NCBI RefSeq assembly: GCF_001746205.1
Contig: NZ_MDCO01000012.1
Span: forward strand, 124,001-188,000
Length of the DNA: 64,000 nucleotides
Direction: 5' to 3'
Origin: Brachyspira hampsonii
GTDB taxonomy: Bacteria; Spirochaetota; Brachyspiria; Brachyspirales; Brachyspiraceae
This document shows positions 55,347-64,000 of this stretch, piece after piece; the first letter of the stretch is position 1; each line of letters starts with the position of its first letter. The notes beneath the pieces were generated by a model. That model did no database searches. It saw nothing but the letters and a program-made list of their open reading frames with translations, and was not told the origin of the DNA. The translations under genes and the position numbers were made by a program.

Positions 55347-57056
55347 ATGAAAAAAATGTATTTTTTACTTCTTTTACTTATTTTAATAATAGTGATGATA
55401 ATGTCCTGTAAAAAGATAAACATTTTAAGCCCTACACATATACCGCCGCCGACAGATTTTAGATTGCCTGAAGACACAATACCAAGTCATGTTGATGTTA
55501 ATCCAATACCTGCTAAAGACGGCGAAGTATTCGGAGGTTTTAGAAGGAAGTTCAAATATCAAGGCAAATGGTATATATTGGCTGACTATATGTATGATTA
55601 TGACCCTAAAAGTAAAGCATTAAATAAAAAAGCTGAAGACATAATACTTCAAATAGATGAGAGCGGAAATATAGTAGTTTATGATAAAGACAGTAAGGGC
55701 TATAGTGATTTATTAAGAATGAATATAATAGAAGAAAACAGAGTTTTATATGAAGATTCTTATTATGGAACTTATTCATATTCTTCAAGTTCTTATACTA
55801 CTATAAACTGTAAAGGCGGAGAAAATTATCATTCATTTCGTACAGGCATAATTTTTAATAATGAGATAAAAACATCATCAGATTTAATAAATTGGACAAC
55901 GGAGGGATCTAGTGATAATGTTTATAAAACTTTTCCTTCAGTAAGTACAGACCCTAATGCTAGCTTTCAAGGAAGATTTGGTGTTAGCAGTTATAAAATT
56001 GTAGAGTTTAAAGATTATATATATGTAATTGGTTTAAAAGAAGATTTTGATGAGCAAAATCCAAGCGGATGCCGAAATGAAAGTCAGGGACCATTTACAA
56101 CAAGTAAAAATGTTTATTATAGAATAGATAAAAATAAAGATACATCTATGGGTGCTAATTGGGATAAGATTAATACGCCTTGGGGACAAAGAAGCAATCT
56201 TAGTATTCGCTATGATGAAAATAAAATATATGTTACAAAAGGTGAAAGGGTATATTATGAAAATGATTCTTCTATTAGTAAATGGGTGGATAAATATGAA
56301 AAATTTGAAAATGATAATACTATATGGTCAACTACTGACGGCGTAAATTGGCAAGTAGAGCCTAATTCTTCAGCTTATGATAATGCTGATTCGGTATATT
56401 CTCGTGATTCTTATATTGGAGGAGATTTACCTCCTATACAAAAAAAGATAAGAACTCCTGAAGAGCCTAATTGGATAAAACTTGATAATGGAAGATATTA
56501 TAAATCTGACAATTCTCCTTATTCAACTTATACAATAAATAAGAAAACTTATTATGTTCCTATACCTCCTTATGAAGAAATAAGAGCTGCTTATGACAGC
56601 GGGCAGGAATATTTTACTATTACAGAGGCTCATATAAAGAGTGCTGGGCTTAATCAGTTTTTAACCAAGGATAAAGAGCCGAATAAAGATGAAGATTGGA
56701 CAGTAATAACTCCTATAGACTATACAGATAAATTAATGGTATGGCAGAGCGGAGGTGAAAAAGTTATGCTTAATATTAATAATAAGGCAGTGCAGCTTGT
56801 AGACTATGAACAAATAGAAGTTATGTACAATACCATTAAAGAATATTCTATTGTAATAAATGATTTGAGAAAAACAGCAAAAGAATTGAGAGATGGAACT
56901 TATTGGAGTGATTTTTCCAATAGTTATATAAAAGATGTATGTGTTGGTATGGAGTATGATGCTAGGGCGGATATGCTTGAGCTTTTAATGAATAACAGAG
57001 AATATATTATGCCCGATGAGGCTGTTACGCATTATACTGTGGAGTTTAAATATTAA
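55347..57056 (+). CDS. Large predicted lipoprotein of unknown function
   Basis: 569 residues. A long hydrophobic leader ends in the lipobox MIMSC, giving a lipidated Cys21. A Pro-rich spacer follows (THIPPPTDFRLPEDTIP), and the rest is beta-rich with many Tyr, Trp and Asn. Phrases such as SSDLINWTTEGSS and STTDGVNWQVEPN recall BNR/sialidase-type propeller blades, but no catalytic arginines are evident, so a binding role in the envelope is as likely as an enzyme. AGGA precedes the ATG. No family name recognised. Confidence 0.6.
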   Translation: MKKMYFLLLLLILIIVMIMSCKKINILSPTHIPPPTDFRLPEDTIPSHVDVNPIPAKDGEVFGGFRRKFKYQGKWYILADYMYDYDPKSKALNKKAEDIILQIDESGNIVVYDKDSKGYSDLLRMNIIEENRVLYEDSYYGTYSYSSSSYTTINCKGGENYHSFRTGIIFNNEIKTSSDLINWTTEGSSDNVYKTFPSVSTDPNASFQGRFGVSSYKIVEFKDYIYVIGLKEDFDEQNPSGCRNESQGPFTTSKNVYYRIDKNKDTSMGANWDKINTPWGQRSNLSIRYDENKIYVTKGERVYYENDSSISKWVDKYEKFENDNTIWSTTDGVNWQVEPNSSAYDNADSVYSRDSYIGGDLPPIQKKIRTPEEPNWIKLDNGRYYKSDNSPYSTYTINKKTYYVPIPPYEEIRAAYDSGQEYFTITEAHIKSAGLNQFLTKDKEPNKDEDWTVITPIDYTDKLMVWQSGGEKVMLNINNKAVQLVDYEQIEVMYNTIKEYSIVINDLRKTAKELRDGTYWSDFSNSYIKDVCVGMEYDARADMLELLMNNREYIMPDEAVTHYTVEFKY

Positions 57057-57135
57057 TAAAGTATTTTATATATTGAAATTTAATTTATATAGTAGTATCA
57101 TCAGTCTAATAATATTTTAGTTTTAGAGGCTGATT

Positions 57136-57813
57136 ATGGATAAAGAATATGCTAAACATTTGATGGGTATATATAAAGATAAAGTTCTTCATGAGAGAAT
57201 GAAAAGAAGACTTGAATATTTTGAGAGGGTTTTTAAAAGAGATAATGATAAAAGACTTTTTGCTGAACTTGCATTTTGTATATGTACGCCTCAGACTAAG
57301 GCTAGAAGCGGGGCGGCTGCTATAATTGATTTGTATAATAATAATTTGCTTTTCAAAGGAAGTGCTGAAAAAGTAGCTAATATATTAATAAAACATGTTA
57401 GATTTCATAATATGAAGGCTGAAAATATAGTGCTTGCCAGAAAGATTTATTTTCCTAATGAAAAGTTTGTATTAAAAGACAGAATAAATGAAGCTTTAAA
57501 AAATGATACTATGGTGGAATTAAGAAATGAACTTGCTAAAGAAGTTAAAGGCTACGGACTTAAAGAGGCTAGTCATTTTCTTAGAAATATAGGGTTTGGA
57601 CAAAAAATTGCTATACTTGACAGACATATAATGCGTGTAATGGATAAGTTAAGCATTCTGCCTGAAGGTATGACGCCTAAAACAAGCCTTACAAAAAATA
57701 ACTATCTAAGATGCGAAGCAAATCTGGTTGAATATTCAAAAAGCGAAAAAATACCTATGGAGTATTTGGACTTTGTATTCTGGTATGATGCCACTAATGA
57801 TATTTTTAAATAA
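57136..57813 (+). CDS. N-glycosylase/DNA lyase of the Ogg2 type
   Basis: 225 residues of HhH-GPD fold; predicted to remove 8-oxoguanine and nick the strand. Visible are FAELAFCICTPQTKA, and the helix-hairpin-helix region KGYGLKEASHFLRNIGFGQ, whose Lys (in LKEASH) is the Schiff-base nucleophile. The catalytic Asp is in AILDRHIMRVM. The protein lacks the [4Fe-4S] cysteine cluster of Nth and the N-terminal domain of eukaryotic Ogg1, as usual for the short archaeal/anaerobe form. GAGG precedes the ATG. Confidence 0.88.
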   Translation: MDKEYAKHLMGIYKDKVLHERMKRRLEYFERVFKRDNDKRLFAELAFCICTPQTKARSGAAAIIDLYNNNLLFKGSAEKVANILIKHVRFHNMKAENIVLARKIYFPNEKFVLKDRINEALKNDTMVELRNELAKEVKGYGLKEASHFLRNIGFGQKIAILDRHIMRVMDKLSILPEGMTPKTSLTKNNYLRCEANLVEYSKSEKIPMEYLDFVFWYDATNDIFK

Positions 57814-57821
57814 TATTTAAG

Positions 57822-59102
57822 TTATTTAAATTTATTTCTTATTCTATTGAATATGGATATTTTTTCTTCCTTTTGCTGCAATGATTTATAATCTATATTT
57901 TCATTGCGGCAAAATTGAATAGCTTTTTCTATATTTTTATTTGCAAGTTCTATAATATTTTTTAGTACCAAGTCTTTTATTGAACTATCTATGTTATTAT
58001 TATATAAATCTATAAAGTTAGAAGTGCATTTATCATAGTCATTTATATAATAGTATGATACTGCCTTGTTATAAATGCCGTAAATAAAATTATTATCTAA
58101 TTCCAGCACCTTATCATAATAGTAAATCGAATTATTATAGTCTTTTAAGTCAAACAAAGTATTTGCTAAGTTATAAAGAGTATTTATTTTTAAATTATTA
58201 TCATTTTCTTTTTTTAATTTTTCAAAGTTTTTAATATGTATTTTTATTTTTTTTAATTTTTTATCATAGTTATTATTAAATAGTTTTATTTTTCTTTTTG
58301 ATTTTTTTAATATATTATTATTTATTATTAATGTTATTAATGTAAATACTATTATTATAACAGTTAAAAATGCAAACCAAAAATTGATAAGATTATTAGA
58401 AGATTTTACAGTTTCATTTAATGAAGTTTGAAGTCTTATATTATAATTATCCAAAATATTTTTTAATGAAGTTTCTAAATTGTCTAAAGATGTGCTTTTT
58501 AGTATTATATTATTTGTGATATTTTTATTGCTTGATATTTTACTTATTATAATATTTGTGTAATAATCTTCTTTTGCTATTATTATATTATTTAATGATG
58601 GGGCAAAATTTGTAATTGAATAATTAAGAGAGTTTTCTATTTTTTCATTATGAGTGATGTATATATTTCTAAATACTAAAATTGATATTATAAAGAGTAT
58701 TAAAAAAGTGAGTATATAATATCTATGAATAAATTTTAAAAATCTAGTTATATATTTCTTTTTTGAATGCTCTTTTATTTTATCAATGCCGGCATTTGTA
58801 ATATTTTTTACTTTTCCTTTTATATCTTTTTCATCAAGATATTTTTGAAATTTATCTATATTGTCTGATGTAAAATCTTTAGCTTTTTCAAATCCTTTTC
58901 CTGCAGCATCTTTAATTTTTTTTATGTTTTCATTATTTATATATTCTTTAGCTTTATTTGAAATATTTTCCTGAAATTCTTTTAATTTATTATTTTTTAT
59001 TGTTTGTGAATTATTATTATTTTTTTTATTATATCTTCTTCTTTTTTTATTTATATTTTGTCTTTTTATATTTCTGTATTTATTTCTATTAATTTTACTC
59101 AT
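57822..59102 (-). CDS. Membrane protein with TPR repeats
   Basis: 426 residues. A very basic, Asn/Lys/Arg-rich N-terminus (1-40) and a helical Lys-rich region lead to a first membrane helix (about 130-150) and a second (about 245-265) enclosing a roughly 95-residue extracytoplasmic part. The C-terminal 120 residues contain two to three tetratricopeptide units (LYNLANTLFDLKDYNNSIYYYDKVLELD, GIYNKAVSYYYINDYDKC). TPRs mediate protein contacts, so it may be a membrane scaffold. Function unknown. AAAGG precedes the ATG; the gene is convergent with the Ogg gene, 8 bases apart. Confidence 0.6.
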   Translation of the reverse strand: MSKINRNKYRNIKRQNINKKRRRYNKKNNNNSQTIKNNKLKEFQENISNKAKEYINNENIKKIKDAAGKGFEKAKDFTSDNIDKFQKYLDEKDIKGKVKNITNAGIDKIKEHSKKKYITRFLKFIHRYYILTFLILFIISILVFRNIYITHNEKIENSLNYSITNFAPSLNNIIIAKEDYYTNIIISKISSNKNITNNIILKSTSLDNLETSLKNILDNYNIRLQTSLNETVKSSNNLINFWFAFLTVIIIVFTLITLIINNNILKKSKRKIKLFNNNYDKKLKKIKIHIKNFEKLKKENDNNLKINTLYNLANTLFDLKDYNNSIYYYDKVLELDNNFIYGIYNKAVSYYYINDYDKCTSNFIDLYNNNIDSSIKDLVLKNIIELANKNIEKAIQFCRNENIDYKSLQQKEEKISIFNRIRNKFK

Positions 59103-59293
59103 TATATCTACCTTTATTATTTAGTATTTTAACATATTGATAATTTAATTTAAAGTGTAAATTTTTTTTATAATAACAATTTTTGTTATATGTTTTAGCA
59201 TATAATATTATCAAAACATATGGTCTATTATATTTTTGTATATGCAGGACTTTTTATACCGAAAATTATTATATATAAATTTGAGGCTATATT

Positions 59294-60421
59294 ATGAAAA
59301 TAAATATTTTAGATGAAGCTATAATCTTTGAAGATAAAAATCTATATCCTGCTTTTCCTAGCATTATTAAACTTGATAATAATAATAAATATTTAGTAAG
59401 TTTCAGACTAGCACCAAAAATAAAAAAACATTATTCTCATCTTCATTCATTAAGTAAATCAATGCTTGCTGTCATCAATAAGAATAGGGTAGAGAAGATA
59501 TTTGAGTTTGCTCAAGATGATGAAGCAGCAAAACAAGATGCACAGCTTTTTAGAATAGATGATAAAACTATAATGGCATATTATTTTAGATACACATTTC
59601 ACCCTATTAATGAAAAAGATTTATTTAAAGATTATACTTTTATAGAATATGATGGTACTATAGCATTGCTTGATGGAATAGGAGTATGTATAAGCTATGA
59701 TAATGGAAAAACTTTTTCAAATCCTCATATTATAAAAATAAATAATGATAATGGTATAATGAAAAACTTTGCAATTAGAGGCAGTATGTGTAAGTTAAAT
59801 AATAATGAAATACTTGCTCCAATATATGCTTATAAAAAAAATATAAATAAAAATAATTCAAAATATCAGTGTTATATTATTTCTAGTAAAGATTTAATTA
59901 ATTGGAAACTTAAAAGTTTTTTAGCTGAAACTGATTATAAAAAAATAAATGGAAAAAAGTCAAAAATAGAATATGTTGAGCCTTCTATTTTTAATGATAA
60001 AAATAATGTCATAGCTTTTATTAGAACGCATGTTAATAATGAATACGCCCTTACCTCTATAAGTTATTCAAAAGATAAAGGCAAAACTTTTTCAAGCCCA
60101 ATATTTACTAATATAAAAGGCTATCCTTTAAATCCTTTATTTTTAAGTAATGGTAAAGTTCTTCTTACTTACGGATACAGATTAAAGCCTTATGGCATAA
60201 GAGCTATTTTACTTGATAATGCTGATAATATATTTGATATAGAAAAAATTAATTATAAAGCTTTAAATGAAGAGATAATAATAGACTCTTCTATGAAAAG
60301 CACAGACTGCGGATATCCTTGGTGTGTTGAGGATAACGGTATTGTATCATGCGTTTATTATGGATATAAAGATAAAAATAAAGTAAGAAAAATATATATG
60401 AAAAGGTTTACTTTTAATTAA
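59294..60421 (+). CDS. Sialidase-fold (BNR propeller) protein, no signal peptide
   Basis: 375 residues. Asp-box-like turns appear in SYDNGKTFSNP and SYSKDKGKTFSSP. A further pattern of repeats (SIIKLDNNNKYLVSFR, GSMCKLNNNEILAPIY, VEPSIFNDKNNVIAFIRTH) is that of a six-bladed sialidase-like propeller. FRLAP, IRGSM and FIRTH provide arginines, though the catalytic triad cannot be assigned by eye. Lack of a signal peptide suggests a cytoplasmic glycoside-processing or sugar-binding role, unlike classic secreted sialidases. GAGG precedes the ATG. Confidence 0.6.
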   Translation: MKINILDEAIIFEDKNLYPAFPSIIKLDNNNKYLVSFRLAPKIKKHYSHLHSLSKSMLAVINKNRVEKIFEFAQDDEAAKQDAQLFRIDDKTIMAYYFRYTFHPINEKDLFKDYTFIEYDGTIALLDGIGVCISYDNGKTFSNPHIIKINNDNGIMKNFAIRGSMCKLNNNEILAPIYAYKKNINKNNSKYQCYIISSKDLINWKLKSFLAETDYKKINGKKSKIEYVEPSIFNDKNNVIAFIRTHVNNEYALTSISYSKDKGKTFSSPIFTNIKGYPLNPLFLSNGKVLLTYGYRLKPYGIRAILLDNADNIFDIEKINYKALNEEIIIDSSMKSTDCGYPWCVEDNGIVSCVYYGYKDKNKVRKIYMKRFTFN

Positions 60422-60485
60422 AAATATAGTATAAAGTAAATATAACTATATGATAATGAATATTAATAGTGTATTGGAGGTTTTT

Positions 60486-60914
60486 ATGGATGATAAAGAT
60501 ATAATGGATCCTAGTGTTTATCAGATAAAGCAGTCTGATTGGGAAGTTTTAGAAAATGATGATTATTATATTTATAAATTATTAGCATACAAATTATCAT
60601 CTTGGAGTGAGGATACATATTTAATTGTAAAAGTTAATAAAGAAAATAACAATAAAGAAATAATAATAGATTGGAATAGTAAAGATTTTGTATTTGCTAA
60701 TCATAAAACATTTTTTAGATTTGATAATGATTTGCCTGATAATTTAGACTGTAAAGCAAGCGAAGATAGATTAAGCTCAATAGTTTTAAAACCAGATTAT
60801 GTTTATGATAATTTACTTGATGCTGATATGCTAATAGTTCGTGCTTCTTTAGAAAAAAGTAAAACTACAAGAATGTTTGATGTTTCAAAGTTTAAAGATA
60901 TAGTAAAAAAATAA
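60486..60914 (+). CDS. Small protein of unknown function
   Basis: 142 residues from ATG 60486, where GGAGG stands at an ideal 5-base spacing; an earlier in-frame ATG at 60450 has none. Acidic, soluble, with mixed alpha/beta character: YQIKQSDWEVLENDDYYIYK, EIIIDWNSKDFVFANHK and a C-terminal helix MFDVSKFKDIVKK. No signal peptide or known motif. It follows the sialidase-fold gene by 64 bases and may be co-transcribed with it. Confidence 0.55.
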   Translation: MDDKDIMDPSVYQIKQSDWEVLENDDYYIYKLLAYKLSSWSEDTYLIVKVNKENNNKEIIIDWNSKDFVFANHKTFFRFDNDLPDNLDCKASEDRLSSIVLKPDYVYDNLLDADMLIVRASLEKSKTTRMFDVSKFKDIVKK

Positions 60915-60922
60915 ATATATAA

Positions 60923-60960
60923 AAAATGGTACTATGTTTTTTATAGCATAATACCATTTT
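60923..60960. terminator. Bidirectional terminator
   Basis: AAAATGGTA (60923-60931) pairs with TACCATTTT (60952-60960), with an inner TATG/CATA helix. It lies between the convergent ends of the small unknown gene and the M42 peptidase gene and has U-runs in both directions. Confidence 0.75.
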
Positions 60961-60979
60961 ATTATTTAATTAACTTTTA

Positions 60980-62047
60980 TTAAAATTCTTTTATTTTTTC
61001 TTTGTTTAGAGTTTTTATCAATTCTTTAGCGATATTGATAGAAGCTATTATATCGTCATAAGAAGCATAACAGTAATGACTATGAGCATATCTTGTTGCT
61101 ACTCCCAATACTACACTTGGAGTACCTAAATTAGTTTTATGATAAACAGCCCCGTTAGTAGAACCTTTTTCACGCACAATCACTTGATGAGCTATATTAT
61201 TTTTTTTGGCTATATCTATTGTGTATTTATTTAATCTAGGATTAGTAATCATACCGCCGTCAATTATTCTAAGCTGAGAACCTCTTCCTATGGCACCATG
61301 AGCTCTATCTCCATAATAAAATGTATCATCAGCAGGAGAGCCTTCAAATACTATAACCAAATCAGGCTTTACTTTATTAGAAGCTACAGCAGCCCCTCTA
61401 GTTCCTACTTCTTCCTGAGCGGTCATCATTCCAACTAAATTAACATCTAGTTTTTCATCTTTTAAAGCTCTTAAAGTTTCTATTACGCATAAAGCTCCAA
61501 CTCTATTATCTATTGCCTTAGCACATATACTTTTTGTCCTGTCATCATATCTAAAATCAACATCAGGAGATATAGGGTCTCCTATTTGTATGCCGAATAT
61601 TTCTTCAGTTTCCTTTTTACTTCTAGTTCCCACATCAATATACATATCATGTAATGAAGGAAGTTTTCTTTTATCTTCTTCAGTCATAAAATGAGGAGGT
61701 TTTGAACCTATTACTCCTTTAACATATTCTCCGCTTGAAGATTTTATCACTACAGAGTTTGATACTATATTAGGTATATGCCAGCCTCCTAATGGTATAA
61801 AAGAGATTGTACCATTATCATTAATATGTTCTGTCATAAATCCTATTTCATCTATATGGCAGTCTAAACCTACTATAGGTTTATTTTTATCTATTTTGTT
61901 TAATCCTAAATAAAGATTATTAATAGAATCTCTTTCATTATCTATAAATGCTGTGTTTTTTCTTATAACTTCTATAACATCATCTTCAAAACCAGAAGGT
62001 CCGAATGCATTAGTTAAATCTTTCATTAAATTTAAAATATCATTCAT
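60980..62047 (-). CDS. M42-family metallo-aminopeptidase
   Basis: 355 residues, cytoplasmic. Metal ligands and catalytic residues of the dinuclear M42 site are visible in order: GLDCHIDEIGFM, CAKAIDNRVGALCVIE, TAQEEVGTRGAAV (catalytic Glu pair), FEGSPADDT and RYAHSHYCYAS. Family members (FrvX, PepA/TET-like, formerly called endoglucanase M) form large self-compartmentalised shells that trim peptides. The substrate preference cannot be inferred. AAGGA precedes the ATG. Confidence 0.92.
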   Translation of the reverse strand: MNDILNLMKDLTNAFGPSGFEDDVIEVIRKNTAFIDNERDSINNLYLGLNKIDKNKPIVGLDCHIDEIGFMTEHINDNGTISFIPLGGWHIPNIVSNSVVIKSSSGEYVKGVIGSKPPHFMTEEDKRKLPSLHDMYIDVGTRSKKETEEIFGIQIGDPISPDVDFRYDDRTKSICAKAIDNRVGALCVIETLRALKDEKLDVNLVGMMTAQEEVGTRGAAVASNKVKPDLVIVFEGSPADDTFYYGDRAHGAIGRGSQLRIIDGGMITNPRLNKYTIDIAKKNNIAHQVIVREKGSTNGAVYHKTNLGTPSVVLGVATRYAHSHYCYASYDDIIASINIAKELIKTLNKEKIKEF

Positions 62048-62351
62048 AAAAAGTCCTTATATAAAAAAAATTTTAATTGCAAACATAATAAATCATTTGA
62101 ATAAAATATCAATTGCTAAAGTGTAATATTATTGATTGATTTTTTACAACAATACAATTATGATGTAAAAATCATATTACATTTACTTCTTTTTTTAAAA
62201 AAAATGTAAATTTTTTAAAAAAAAGGAACTATATATACGCATTTTTTATAAAAAATGCTTGTATTTTTTATTTTTTATATTATTATTAATATATAAGCAA
62301 AAACAAATAAAAATGCTTATGATAGATAAATACAATTTATCAAAGGAGATT
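62048..62351. other. Divergent intergenic region with an inverted repeat
   Basis: AT-rich gap between the divergent M42 peptidase and oxidoreductase genes. TTTTTTACA at 62140-62148 and TGTAAAAA at 62164-62171 form an inverted pair, flanked by further imperfect complementarity (GTAATATTA and TATTACATT). This could be an operator, but the composition makes chance matches common. An upstream in-frame TTG of the oxidoreductase ORF at 62259 lacks a ribosome-binding site. Confidence 0.3.
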
Positions 62352-63986
62352 ATGAATATGACTAACAATAAATATGATATAGTAATAATAGGTTCTGGTT
62401 TAGGCGGATTAACTTCCGGAGCTTATTTAGCAAAGCAAGGAAAAAAAGTTCTTGTATTAGAAAGCCATAATATAGTTGGCGGATGTGCCACAGGCTACAA
62501 AAGAAAAAATGTAAAATTTGAAGTAGGACTTCATGAATTGGATATGGCTAAAAAAAATAGAGAGATGAAGCATGTAATATTTAGCAAATTAGGTCTTTAT
62601 GATAGAGTTAATTTGGTACAGCTTCCTCAAACTTGGAGAATAAAAACAGAATCTACAGATTTGGTTATACCTGAAGGTTATGAGAATGCTATAAATACTT
62701 TAGAGAAAGAGTTTCCAGAGGAGAAAGAGGGCATAAAAAAATATTTTTCCGGACTTTCAAGAATGATGTATATGATAAGAAGAGTACCTTATGACTTGAA
62801 GTTTTGGGATTATTTCTTCTTCCCTGTAACAACACTTCCTATGATTTTATATCAATTGTTTAAGCAGAAAAATACAGGAGATGTTTTAGATTCTATAATA
62901 AAAAGCGATAAGTTAAAAAGAATATTGAATATAAATATTACTTACTATCACCAAAACCCTTATGAGTTTACTTGGTATTATCATGCTTGTGCTCAGGGGG
63001 CTTATTATAATTCTGCTTATTTTATCAAAGGAGGAAGTCAGAACCTATCAAATGCTTTGGCTGATATAATCAAAGAAAACGGAGGAGAAATAAAAGTTTC
63101 TTCAGAAGTTAAAAAAATAAATGTAAAAGGAAATATTGCTGAGGGAGTAACTTATTATGATAAAAGAGCAAAAGAGGAAGTTACAGTTAATGCTGATTAT
63201 GTAATAGCAAATGCAGCACCTCAAATAGTTTATGATGAATTACTTCCTAAAGGATATGAAGATAAGAGAATAAAGAAACTTAAAAACTCAGTATCGCTTT
63301 ATACAGTTTACATAATATTTAAGAAAAAATTCTCAGAGCTTTATCCTAATAATGCATACTCTACTTTTATAACTACAGAAAAAACTTTAAATACAAATTT
63401 CAAAGAAGATGCTAAAGGACAAAGAGGTATACCAGTAGAAGACAGAAACTTTGTATTTGTAGATTATTCAGCAATAGACAGCGGACTTGTAGAAGAGGGA
63501 GATAACCGTTCATTTGCCGTACTTACAGGACCTTCATTCTTAGACGAATGGAAAGATTTAAGCGATGAAGAATATAAAGCTAGAAAAAAAGAAATGGCAG
63601 AAAAACTAATAGACAGAGCAGAGCAGCATTATCCCGGATTTAGAGATAATATAGAGTATTATGAGGTAGCTACTCCGAAAACAATTAAGAGATACATTAA
63701 AACACCAGACGGTACTCCTTACGGATTTGTACAGGATACTTACTTGAAAAAAAGCAGATGCGTAAGAGTATCGCCTACAGTTAAAAACTTACATTTTGCT
63801 AGTGCTTGGAACTTCCCCGGAGGAGGATTTACAGGTGCTTTATTAAGCGGATATTTTGCAGCACGTAATATATTATTCCCATTAAAACCTTATATAGTGC
63901 TTAGATTCCTATTATGCGGTGTTGTAGGAACGGCTATAGGTACTGCTTATCAATGGATCCCTGCTTTAATTAATTTGTTTAAATAA
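62352..63986 (+). CDS. FAD-dependent oxidoreductase, phytoene desaturase/retinol saturase-like
   Basis: About 544 residues. AAAGGAGATT lies right before ATG 62352 (or ATG 62358, two codons on, with better spacing). The N-terminal dinucleotide fold reads DIVIIGSGLGGLTSGAYLAKQGKKVLVLE, followed by the GGCATG substrate loop; the C-terminal FAD loop is FASAWNFPGGGFTGALLSGY. A terminal hydrophobic helix (about 515-540) suggests membrane association. Family members desaturate or saturate polyprenoid chains, but no crt genes are nearby, so the substrate is open. It ends 14 bases before the window edge. Confidence 0.85.
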   Translation: MNMTNNKYDIVIIGSGLGGLTSGAYLAKQGKKVLVLESHNIVGGCATGYKRKNVKFEVGLHELDMAKKNREMKHVIFSKLGLYDRVNLVQLPQTWRIKTESTDLVIPEGYENAINTLEKEFPEEKEGIKKYFSGLSRMMYMIRRVPYDLKFWDYFFFPVTTLPMILYQLFKQKNTGDVLDSIIKSDKLKRILNINITYYHQNPYEFTWYYHACAQGAYYNSAYFIKGGSQNLSNALADIIKENGGEIKVSSEVKKINVKGNIAEGVTYYDKRAKEEVTVNADYVIANAAPQIVYDELLPKGYEDKRIKKLKNSVSLYTVYIIFKKKFSELYPNNAYSTFITTEKTLNTNFKEDAKGQRGIPVEDRNFVFVDYSAIDSGLVEEGDNRSFAVLTGPSFLDEWKDLSDEEYKARKKEMAEKLIDRAEQHYPGFRDNIEYYEVATPKTIKRYIKTPDGTPYGFVQDTYLKKSRCVRVSPTVKNLHFASAWNFPGGGFTGALLSGYFAARNILFPLKPYIVLRFLLCGVVGTAIGTAYQWIPALINLFK

Positions 63987-64000
63987 ATAAAAGTTAATGG

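Noticed and set aside
62140-62171. Inverted repeat TTTTTTACA/TGTAAAAA as a defined regulator site
   Set aside because: It is composed almost only of A and T, is widely spaced and matches no known operator closely enough.
62259-62351. Longer N-terminus for the FAD oxidoreductase from TTG 62259
   Set aside because: The extra residues are a hydrophobic AT-driven stretch without a ribosome-binding site, whereas AAAGGAG stands before ATG 62352 and the FAD fold starts soon after.

Overview
The window looks like chromosome of a spirochaete of the genus Brachyspira. Pointers are the very AT-rich DNA, a spirochaete core flagellin (FlaB), DUF285/BspA-type repeat proteins, ankyrin lipoproteins, and dense coding with Shine-Dalgarno sites of the AGGAG type. 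Genus assignment is from recollection of protein families, not from a database search. There is one tRNA (Val, anticodon TAC), no rRNA and no CRISPR array.

Layout. 1-4.1 kb: the fusA, rpsG and rpsL translation operon (minus strand) and a divergent, isolated hisIE. 4.4-9.0 kb: a seven-gene plus-strand cluster of cell-envelope proteins (three lipoproteins, one with an OmpA peptidoglycan-binding domain, and two pairs of paralogous predicted outer-membrane beta-barrels). 9.5-10.4 kb: an Mrr-type restriction endonuclease bracketed by two copies of a GC-rich nested inverted repeat. 10.8-14.5 kb: argH, argG, argF. 14.7-20.5 kb: a FlgN-like protein, unknown proteins, tRNA-Val, an M15 peptidase and a Maf-type (DUF115) flagellin glycosyltransferase. 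20.5-33 kb is the accessory zone: more copies of the repeat, a LUD protein, three DUF285 repeat genes (one fused to DUF4132), flaB with a long structured leader, and two ankyrin genes. 33-44 kb: aconitase, a Spy-like periplasmic protein, MscL with a zinc ribbon, an SLC1-type transporter, two motility-flavoured unknowns, rlmB, an acyl-CoA synthetase and a GT4 glycosyltransferase. 44-50 kb: a degenerate flagellin paralogue with its own sigma-28-like promoter and two chemoreceptors ending in hemerythrin domains. 50.4-54.9 kb: argCJBD. 55-64 kb: a lipoprotein, an Ogg-type glycosylase, a TPR membrane protein, a sialidase-fold protein, an M42 peptidase and a phytoene-desaturase-like oxidoreductase.

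How the genes fit together. The two arg clusters supply ArgC, J, B, D, F, G and H. ArgJ can recycle the acetyl group, so together they give a near-complete glutamate-to-arginine route. Motility is spread over the window: FlaB, a FlgN-like chaperone, Maf, a second flagellin and two putative oxygen/redox-sensing chemoreceptors.

The most unusual structures are: (i) a family of about 200-315 bp intergenic elements with up to three nested pairs of GC-rich arms, always lying downstream of a stop codon; (ii) the flaB leader, with repeated hairpins and CsrA-like sites; (iii) the DUF285-DUF4132 fusion in a cluster of paralogous repeat proteins without signal peptides; and (iv) the degenerate flagellin. 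All promoters and terminators were read by eye.
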